Shown in pieces: positions 1 through 4,797 of a DNA stretch of 6,832 nt; position 1 is the first letter of the stretch; each line of letters begins with the position of its first letter. The DNA comes from Desulfobacterales bacterium. GTDB taxonomy: Bacteria; Desulfobacterota; Desulfobacteria; Desulfobacterales; Desulfosalsimonadaceae. The notes under the pieces were generated by a model. That model was not told where the DNA came from, ran no database searches, and saw nothing but the letters and a program-made list of their open reading frames with translations. The stretch lies in the NCBI GenBank assembly GCA_007127175.1, contig SKZX01000277.1:1-6832 (forward strand). The letters run 5' to 3'. Position numbers and translations under genes: made by a program.

Positions 1-35
1 CAAGGCGCCTGTCAAGTGATAAAAACCATTTGAGA

Positions 36-73
36 TTGCGGGCAGTTAAATGTTCAGGGAACGCCTGCCGCAA
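36..73. repeat. Bulged inverted repeat with nested hairpin
   Basis: The arm TTGCGGGCAG (36-45) pairs with CTGCCGCAA (65-73) to give nine base pairs with a single bulged G. Inside the loop, GTTC (52-55) and GAAC (59-62) can form a second small hairpin around AGG. No T-run follows, so it does not look like an intrinsic terminator. It lies just upstream of the weak promoter candidate at 81-107 and could be an operator, or an RNA structure at the end of a transcript entering from the left. Its function is unknown; the symmetry itself is directly visible. Confidence 0.4.
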
Positions 74-80
74 ATACCTC

Positions 81-107
81 TTGAAAACAAGCCGTATTTT
101 TTATACT
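81..107 (+). promoter_or_regulatory. Candidate sigma-70 promoter for the diguanylate cyclase gene
   Basis: TTGAAA (81-86, five of six consensus bases) is followed after 15 bp by TATACT (102-107, five of six). Both boxes are good, but the spacer is two bases shorter than the optimum, which lowers confidence. Transcription would start near 114, giving a leader of roughly 105 nt before the chosen start codon at 220. No other gene is visible between this site and the diguanylate cyclase. Confidence 0.35.
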
Positions 108-219
108 TTCAAGCAAGTGACTATTTCCATGCCGATTGCCAGGAACTTTGGCGGACTGCCCCCGGCAGCACCTTCAACCGATGCCCGGAAGACCCGGCAA
201 AGCGGGAGATACGCCTGAA

Positions 220-1503
220 ATGACGGCTTCTGATCCTACACCACCCCTTGAGGCAGAGCTTCTGCCGCCGCCTGACACGCTTTATGCCGATGTAAACGAT
301 CTCCTCCGGAAAAGACGCCTGGGGCTCAGGTTTGGGGAAGGGCTGGAGCATGCATTCAGGAGGCAACACGCCCGCGAAAGTGCAGCTGTTTTTCGAAACG
401 TCGTTTTCTACGTTATCCTCTTGTATTGTGCGCTGGGCTTAGGCATTGTGTGCCTTGTCCCATGGCACGCCCTTGACCTCTGGCCGTTTGGTTATCTTGG
501 GGTCGGCCTCATTATCCTGACGGCCGCGATGCTCTCCCGGACAAAGCAATTTGACCGCAACTATGAATGGCAGGTGGCGGGACTCGCCTCTATCGGTATG
601 GCGCTCCTGGTTGCGCTTCCTTTTCTGATCCGGGACCCGTTGATGCGACAGCTGGCAATGATCGGGGTGATCCATGCGGTTGTCGTGGTCGGCGCCGTTC
701 TCGGCCTGAGGTTCTTTCCGGCGCTTGTCGCCATGTTGGGCGGTGGCATGACGGGTCTTCTGATTGCAGGCATTGCGGGCTATAGCCCGGACTGGCTGAT
801 GGTGCATCGAACTTTTTCAGGAGGTGTTCTTATAGGTGGTTTTCTGGCATGGCTTGCCGAGAAGCGCAGTCGGCATGTATTTTTGCAGCAGCATCTCCTG
901 GCGATGGAAAAAGCCCGTTCCGACGCCCTGGCCGAGCAGATGCGCGATATGTCGCGGCATGACACTTTGACGGGGTTGGCCAACAGGCGCTATTTTGACG
1001 AGGTGCTGGACCACGAGTGGCTTCGCTGCCGGCGGGACGGGGCATTTTTGTCTTTGCTTTTCATAGATGTCGATTTTTTCAAGAACTTTAACGATCATTA
1101 CGGCCACCAGCACGGGGACGAGTGCCTTCGGCAGGTTGCGGGCGCGCTTCGCGGCTTTGCGCGGCGCCCGGGAGACTTTGCCGCTCGTTACGGCGGGGAG
1201 GAGTTTGTTCTGCTCTATCCGCAGACGGGGCCGGATACTGCGGTCCACCTTGCCGGGGAAATACTCAAGGCCGTATCGGATTTGAAAATCAAGCACCGGT
1301 TTTCAAGTGTGGCGGACCATGTGACCATCAGCATCGGCGTGACATCCATGGCGCCCGGGCCGGGCGCGGAGCCCGAACACTTGGTCAGGGGCGCTGACCA
1401 TGCCCTTTACCTTGCGAAGAACAATGGGCGGAACCGGTTTTTTTTCGGAGTCGGGTCAAATTTTCAAGGCCCTCATGGGGGGGAATTCAATCTGTCAACG
1501 TGA
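220..1503 (+). CDS. Membrane-anchored diguanylate cyclase (GGDEF protein)
   Basis: This protein of 427 residues should make cyclic di-GMP from two GTP at the cytoplasmic face of the inner membrane. A cytoplasmic N-terminal stretch (1-58) is followed by about six hydrophobic helices (roughly 60-80, 87-105, 117-137, 146-163, 166-186, 198-213). A short linker helix leads into the GGDEF domain (about 242-410). The domain has the DxLTGLxNRR entry motif (248-257), the metal-binding FIDVDFFK segment (281-288), NDHYGHxxGD (291-300), the active-site GGEEF (325-329) and SIGV (371-374). The product-inhibition site RPGD (316-319) sits exactly five residues before GGEEF, so feedback control by c-di-GMP is expected. 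There is no EAL domain. The six-helix sensor part matches no family I can name. I chose ATG 220 because GGGAG (204-208) lies upstream. In-frame ATG 181 and TTG 136 are possible, but no clear ribosome site precedes either. The last 18 or so residues extend beyond the usual domain end. Confidence 0.93.
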   Translation: MTASDPTPPLEAELLPPPDTLYADVNDLLRKRRLGLRFGEGLEHAFRRQHARESAAVFRNVVFYVILLYCALGLGIVCLVPWHALDLWPFGYLGVGLIILTAAMLSRTKQFDRNYEWQVAGLASIGMALLVALPFLIRDPLMRQLAMIGVIHAVVVVGAVLGLRFFPALVAMLGGGMTGLLIAGIAGYSPDWLMVHRTFSGGVLIGGFLAWLAEKRSRHVFLQQHLLAMEKARSDALAEQMRDMSRHDTLTGLANRRYFDEVLDHEWLRCRRDGAFLSLLFIDVDFFKNFNDHYGHQHGDECLRQVAGALRGFARRPGDFAARYGGEEFVLLYPQTGPDTAVHLAGEILKAVSDLKIKHRFSSVADHVTISIGVTSMAPGPGAEPEHLVRGADHALYLAKNNGRNRFFFGVGSNFQGPHGGEFNLST

Positions 1504-1520
1504 CGCATGCCATTTATAAT
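1492..1520 (+). promoter_or_regulatory. Candidate promoter P1 for the TPR-SPOR gene
   Basis: CTGTCA (1492-1497, four of six consensus bases) is followed by a 17-bp spacer and a perfect TATAAT (1515-1520). The -35 box overlaps the last codons of the diguanylate cyclase gene. Transcription would start near 1527, about 65 nt before the TTG start at 1592. No terminator hairpin is visible between the two genes, so read-through from upstream is also likely. Confidence 0.45.
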
Positions 1521-1548
1521 TTGTTGGATTAACCGGTACCTTTCAGTG

Positions 1549-1554
1549 TATAAT
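1549..1554 (+). promoter_or_regulatory. Second perfect -10 box upstream of the TPR-SPOR gene
   Basis: A second exact TATAAT lies 34 bp after the first. No convincing -35 box stands 16-18 bp upstream; the nearest is TTGGAT (1524-1529) at 19 bp. It may be a tandem start site used with an activator, or a chance match in an AT-rich gap. Confidence 0.3.
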
Positions 1555-1580
1555 GGTATTATTTGGCGACTGAAACAAAG

Positions 1581-1585
1581 AGGAG
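1581..1585 (+). promoter_or_regulatory. Strong ribosome binding site fixing a TTG start
   Basis: AGGAG, within the longer run AAGAGGAG, stands six bases before the TTG at 1592. It decides the start codon, because the signal peptide begins directly at this TTG with Met-Lys-His and no ATG is available nearby in the same frame. Confidence 0.7.
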
Positions 1586-1591
1586 ACCATT

Positions 1592-2836
1592 TTGAAACAC
1601 CTATTCTGCGCCATCCTTGTATGTCTTGCCGCAGCCGGCGTCCTTTTTCCATCTTCTGCAGCAGCTTCGTCCGAAGCGGATTTGTTCAACGAGGGCGCTA
1701 TGCATCTCAAAATGAACCGGGTTGATGCAGCCATCGATGCATTTACCCGGGTGATCGAGATGAACCCGGACAACGCAAGGGCATATATGAATCGGGGAGA
1801 GGCATATATATTGATCGGGCAATATAACCAGGCCATCCGGGATTTTGCAAAAACCGAGCAGCTTCATCCGGGCTTCAGGGGCCTCTACAGCAATGTCGGC
1901 GTTGTGTGGTATTATCGGAAAGACTGTAAAAAGGCGATTGAATATTTTAACAGGGAAATCAGGCAGCACCCGGATAGCCATATCGCCTTTTTTAACAGGG
2001 GGCTCTGCTATCTCGAGCTTGAAGATTATGACAAAGCCCTGAATGACATGTCAAAAACCCTTGATTTGAAGCCTGACCTTTACTGGGCCATCTGTTATAA
2101 AGGAGACATCCTCGAAAAGACTCACAACATCGAGCAGGCCAAAACAGCCTATGAAGTCGCACTTGCGCTTGATCCCAAAGAGCCTTATGCAAGAAACCGG
2201 CTGGCTGGGCTCCACGAAGTTGTGCCTGATGCGCCTGAGGTGGTTTCTTCAGAAATCCTTGACATCGACGAACCGATGCGTGCGGACAAGGAAATCGTCC
2301 CCAAGGTGCTTGTGTCCCACGGGCCTTTCATAATAGAAGAGCCGTTGAGCGGTTTTGATGAAATCGGGCCAGAGGTGGTTCCTTCCACGGCGCCGTACAT
2401 CGAAGAACCGGTGGCGGCCCACCAGGAAGCTTTTCCCGATGGGCCTTCTTCGGGAGCGTTTCACGCCGAAGCAGCAGCCCCGCCGCCTGACTATCAGGCG
2501 GTTGCCCCTGAAGTGCCTTCTGCCATTGAGGCTGAAACACAAGTCCACGTGGCTGCCATCCCGGATGTTGTTCCTCAAAGACCTGCACCACCCGAGGTGG
2601 CCTTGTATTATATTCAAACCGGCGCTTTTCTCAGGCGTGAAAATGCCGAGCGCCAGCGACGGTCGCTGGTTGAAAAACAGTTTGACGCCACGGTGTTTTC
2701 GAAATTCATCCAGGGGAAAACCTACCATATTGTCCGTGTCGGCCGGTTTGTAAATATGTCAGATGCCCGAACCGTGATGAAAGAGCTGGAGGAGGAAGCC
2801 GGGATCAGCGCTTTCATCCAGAAGATTGATCATTGA
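1592..2836 (+). CDS. Secreted TPR-repeat protein with C-terminal SPOR domain
   Basis: This protein of 414 residues starts at TTG. It opens with a Sec-type signal peptide (Lys2, hydrophobic core about 4-19, likely cleavage after the Ala-rich stretch near 23-25). No proper lipobox is present, so a soluble periplasmic protein is expected. About five tandem TPR units follow (28-61, 62-95, 96-129, 130-163, 164-197), with the usual pattern of Gly/Ala-Tyr pairs and Asn-Pro or Asp-Pro ends. Such repeats serve as a protein-binding scaffold. Residues 205-335 form an acidic, proline-rich linker with three degenerate repeats beginning at 225, 248 and 270 (I-D/E-E-P). Residues 336-414 are a SPOR domain (YYIQTGAF start, VRVGRF centre). 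This family binds glycan strands lacking stem peptides, often at division septa. The protein may therefore tether a partner to the cell wall. The gene follows the diguanylate cyclase by 88 bp and converges on the BtrH-like gene. The partner is unknown. Confidence 0.88.
   Translation: MKHLFCAILVCLAAAGVLFPSSAAASSEADLFNEGAMHLKMNRVDAAIDAFTRVIEMNPDNARAYMNRGEAYILIGQYNQAIRDFAKTEQLHPGFRGLYSNVGVVWYYRKDCKKAIEYFNREIRQHPDSHIAFFNRGLCYLELEDYDKALNDMSKTLDLKPDLYWAICYKGDILEKTHNIEQAKTAYEVALALDPKEPYARNRLAGLHEVVPDAPEVVSSEILDIDEPMRADKEIVPKVLVSHGPFIIEEPLSGFDEIGPEVVPSTAPYIEEPVAAHQEAFPDGPSSGAFHAEAAAPPPDYQAVAPEVPSAIEAETQVHVAAIPDVVPQRPAPPEVALYYIQTGAFLRRENAERQRRSLVEKQFDATVFSKFIQGKTYHIVRVGRFVNMSDARTVMKELEEEAGISAFIQKIDH
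2264..2595 (+). repeat. Degenerate 22-23-residue repeats in the TPR-SPOR linker
   Basis: The linker-coding DNA contains three successive units opening with Ile-Asp/Glu-Glu-Pro, at residues 225, 248 and 270. Each continues with an acidic/aliphatic stretch and Pro-containing segments. Units one and two also share Glu-Ile then Pro at matching positions, and both end in Pro-Phe/Tyr-Ile. A further Pro/Ala/Glu-rich stretch without clear periodicity reaches residue 335. It looks like a spacer grown by duplication that lets the SPOR domain reach peptidoglycan while the TPR domain sits elsewhere. Confidence 0.45.
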
Positions 2837-2861
2837 GGGGGTTCCTGAAAAGGCAGCTGTG

Positions 2862-2874
2862 TGGCATGATGCCA
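2862..2874. repeat. Small palindrome between convergent genes
   Basis: TGGCATGATGCCA is a perfect 6+1+6 palindrome in the 38-bp gap between the two converging stop codons. It could form a five-pair hairpin on either strand and might help end transcription. The T-run of a standard intrinsic terminator is missing on both sides, so the assignment is weak. Confidence 0.3.
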
Positions 2875-3861
2875 TCAACATGCCCGGCGTGCGGCAACGC
2901 TTCGATGATAGTCATTCTCGGCCAGCCGAACACTGTCAAGTGTATTTTTCACCTGTTCGAAATCAGGTACTGACCTTTCAGAGGCGGATTTCAAAGCACC
3001 TGCCAATTCCGTCCATGCCGAGGCCGCTTTTCTCATTTTTGCCGGAAGGCCAAGGGATGCGATTTCCGGGACCTCGCTGGCAGCCGCATCCAGAAATTCT
3101 GCATACATCGTCCGGAAACCGCCCCCGCCGGTGCCGCGTTTTTCAATCACCTGGTAAGCCAGTCGGGCCGTCCACTGCCAGTCATCTAACCGCTCCCAAT
3201 TGCTTAAGTCGTCCCGCCAGGTTTCCAGCGCCGCCAGGCCCTGAAATGGACTGCTGCGGTCGCCAAGCACCCGGTTGTTATGGGTGATGGCACTGCTGAT
3301 CGCTGTTGCCCGTTCAACTATGGGCGGAAGGGCTTGGGGCGCGAACAGGTTTCCTTTCAAATCAAACAGGCCGCCGCCGGAAAACCGGGCCCTGGAAAGG
3401 TCCTCAAACGGAACGTTCAGGAGGCCTTCCCGCTCGGTATCGGTGACAAAAAAAAGGCGCTGTGCTGCATCGTAGCCCCACACGGTGATGAGGTGCCCTG
3501 GAAAGTGGGTGCTTGACTGATAGTATGGCAGGTAATAGATGTCCGTCTGTATAATGGCCGGTCGGCCATCGTCTATGCAGGCTTTCAAACGGTTTTCACT
3601 TTCCTGCGGATCCTCTGATTGCTCCCATTCAAAGGGCACGCGGATATGATGAAAGAACCGTTGCTCCAGGTCGAGCGAGCGTACATGGATCATGCGCGAT
3701 GCGGGCAGGTTCCCGTCTTTCAGGTACCATATTCCCAGGCCCGCGCCAATGCCGAAGCACATCGGCTCATCAAGGGCAACGCCGTGGAAATTGACAAGGT
3801 CACGGATGCCGGTGCTGGCGCAATGCCTGCCGGGATGATGGGTATGGGTCAGTTTGATCAC
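2875..3861 (-). CDS. BtrH N-terminal / DUF4872 family protein, probable acyltransferase
   Basis: The product is 328 residues long from the GTG start. It resembles the family named after butirosin protein BtrH, which moves an acyl group from an acyl carrier protein to an amine through a cysteine-protease-like fold. The N-terminal motif GRHCAST (11-17) places Cys14 as the probable nucleophile. It is followed by a glycine-rich FGIGAGLGIWY segment (36-46), QTDIYYLPY (105-113), and GHLITVWGYD (122-131) with the probable catalytic His123 and Asp131. FVTDTEREG (138-146) and GTGGGGFRTMYAEFL (243-257) fit the DUF4872 part. No signal peptide is seen, so it is likely cytoplasmic. I chose GTG 3861 because AGGA lies eight bases upstream and the family motif begins about ten residues in. 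The alternative ATG at 3915 overlaps the upstream stop as TGATG and would add 18 residues. It is probably cotranscribed with the membrane-protein gene upstream. The real substrate cannot be read from the sequence. Confidence 0.82.
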   Translation of the reverse strand: MIKLTHTHHPGRHCASTGIRDLVNFHGVALDEPMCFGIGAGLGIWYLKDGNLPASRMIHVRSLDLEQRFFHHIRVPFEWEQSEDPQESENRLKACIDDGRPAIIQTDIYYLPYYQSSTHFPGHLITVWGYDAAQRLFFVTDTEREGLLNVPFEDLSRARFSGGGLFDLKGNLFAPQALPPIVERATAISSAITHNNRVLGDRSSPFQGLAALETWRDDLSNWERLDDWQWTARLAYQVIEKRGTGGGGFRTMYAEFLDAAASEVPEIASLGLPAKMRKAASAWTELAGALKSASERSVPDFEQVKNTLDSVRLAENDYHRSVAARRAC

Positions 3862-3914
3862 TGTCTTGTTCCTGTATTTTCTGTGGCTTGGGCGCTTTAA
3901 AGGGGAAAAGGACA

Positions 3915-4565
3915 TCACCCGATCCAGAGCAGCGACAGGGCCAGGGCGCCGGTGTAGAAGACGGTCACGCCAAACGCTGCAATGATCTGCTGGTGACGCG
4001 GTTGGGTGCGGAGCAGGCGCCAGAAATAGAGTGCACACAGGCAAAGCAGCACTTCGGGAATCAGTGGATAGAGAGCAAACCCGGCGACCTGGTTCACATC
4101 GACGGCATGCCAGAGGGCCATGGGGCGCGCCGCCCATTCCCAGAACACAAAACCGGCAAACGATATCAAGGCTGCTGCGATATAAGGCCGGGACGTCAGC
4201 TGGGCAAACCAGAGTACCATCCAGAGCAGTATAATCCAGAGGCCCATGAAGTAAACCGGCACGGCGCCGCCTAAGCGCGGGACGCCGTGGTCCGGGAAGA
4301 TGAGTGTGCCCATGCGCTCGGCCAATACCCAGTCGGCCAATGGCAGGGTCAAAGACAGGGGAAGGAGAAACAGCCAGAGCCTTGTCCACTCTGCATGCCC
4401 CCGTGCTTTGCCCGTCAATGGCAGGGCAACATTGTAGGCCAGTACCATAACCATCAGTGCCGACCCAAGCGCGCTGCCCTTCAATGAAAGGGCGATCGGC
4501 ATGGCAATGGCAAAAAACACGGCATGAAAAAACAAGGCGTCTCTAAAAGCCGCGCTGCGGAGCAT
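3915..4565 (-). CDS. Uncharacterised polytopic membrane protein
   Basis: This protein of 216 residues is mostly hydrophobic, with about seven predicted membrane helices (roughly 10-28, 33-51, 62-82, 102-121, 128-146, 160-182, 192-214). Polar or charged residues that may matter lie in the loops and helix ends: FPDHGVPRLGG (90-100) and WEWAARPMALWHA (142-154), plus Glu171 in the helix after YPLIP. Such patterns occur in small membrane enzymes acting on lipids or isoprenoids, but I do not recognise the family and assign no function. The start is well supported: AAGGAG (4578-4573) stands seven bases before ATG 4565. The gene is first in an operon with the BtrH-like gene, either by a one-base TGATG overlap or a 53-bp gap depending on that gene's start. 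A joint role in modifying or handling a lipid-linked or acylated product is a guess from this pairing only. Confidence 0.85.
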   Translation of the reverse strand: MLRSAAFRDALFFHAVFFAIAMPIALSLKGSALGSALMVMVLAYNVALPLTGKARGHAEWTRLWLFLLPLSLTLPLADWVLAERMGTLIFPDHGVPRLGGAVPVYFMGLWIILLWMVLWFAQLTSRPYIAAALISFAGFVFWEWAARPMALWHAVDVNQVAGFALYPLIPEVLLCLCALYFWRLLRTQPRHQQIIAAFGVTVFYTGALALSLLWIG

Positions 4566-4572
4566 AAAAATT

Positions 4573-4578
4573 CTCCTT
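4573..4578 (-). promoter_or_regulatory. Consensus ribosome binding site of the membrane-protein gene
   Basis: On the minus strand AAGGAG lies seven bases before the ATG at 4565, a textbook arrangement that fixes this start. Confidence 0.7.
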
Positions 4579-4623
4579 GTTTATTAGGCGGGTTCCAAGG
4601 TTTCGGAGGCTATCTTAACCCAC

Positions 4624-4652
4624 CTTATAACAAAGATCTCTCCGTTGTGCAA
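4624..4652 (-). promoter_or_regulatory. Candidate promoter for the membrane-protein/BtrH-like operon
   Basis: Read on the minus strand, TTGCAC (4652-4647, three of six consensus bases) is followed by a 17-bp spacer and TATAAG (4629-4624, five of six). Transcription would begin near 4617, giving a leader of about 50 nt that includes the strong ribosome site. It points away from the kinase promoter at 4713-4741, about 60 bp distant. Confidence 0.45.
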
Positions 4653-4662
4653 AGGGATTGCC

Positions 4663-4786
4663 CCGCTGTTTTGCAGATTACACCGGCTATTGCCGGGGCA
4701 AGGGCTAAAGGCTTTACACCGGTGAGGAATCCTGCTATACCATTCCGGTAAACAGCGGCGATATCCCCTTTCTTTCCCAAACAGCG
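4663..4786. repeat. Cluster of AAACAGCG and TTACACCGG repeats in the divergent control region
   Basis: AAACAGCG occurs at 4750-4757 and 4779-4786, and inverted (CGCTGTTT) at 4664-4671. The first and inverted copies extend to a nine-base perfect inverted repeat (4663-4671 with 4750-4758). TTACACCGG occurs directly at 4678-4686 and 4714-4722, the second copy overlapping the kinase -35 box. A short hairpin CCGGC-TATT-GCCGG lies at 4683-4696, and the 8-bp palindrome CACCGGTG at 4717-4724. The copies surround the kinase promoter and lie next to the opposing one, which fits operator sites for one or two regulators. They could alternatively form a folded RNA, but the likely transcription start near 4748 would leave most of it untranscribed. 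Confidence 0.5.
4713..4741 (+). promoter_or_regulatory. Candidate promoter for the sensor kinase gene
   Basis: TTTACA (4713-4718, five of six consensus bases) is followed by a 17-bp spacer and TATACC (4736-4741, four of six). Transcription would start near 4748, about 50 nt before the ATG at 4798. The spacer holds half of the CACCGGTG palindrome, and the -35 box overlaps a TTACACCGG repeat, so a regulator bound there could compete with RNA polymerase. Confidence 0.5.
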
Positions 4787-4797
4787 AATTCTTGGCA

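Noticed and set aside
14..120. Direct repeat CAAGTGA at 14-20 and 114-120
   Set aside because: Seven bases at 100-bp spacing with no other shared context is within chance expectation.
2837..2874. Bidirectional intrinsic terminator between the converging genes
   Set aside because: The palindrome is short and no T-run follows it on either strand, so it was kept only as a repeat.
2826..3287. Plus-strand open frame of 153 codons after the TPR-SPOR gene
   Set aside because: It lies almost wholly opposite the BtrH-like gene, whose family motifs are clear; its composition is that of an antisense shadow.
3916..4389. Upstream stop-free extension of the BtrH-like frame on the minus strand, which would make a protein of 504 residues
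   Set aside because: It runs inside the well-supported membrane-protein gene in another frame, is Arg/Pro-rich without a family pattern, and has no ribosome site. The family motif begins only near 3831.
4700..4760. Cobalamin riboswitch upstream of the kinase
   Set aside because: GGTGAGGAATCC resembles part of the core, but the B12 box and the CCCGC-ACTGT segment are missing and a promoter overlaps the area.
4566..4797. Sigma-54 (-24/-12) promoter, expected if a DctD-like regulator acts here
   Set aside because: No GG-N10-GC arrangement in a TGGCAC/TTGC context was found on either strand.
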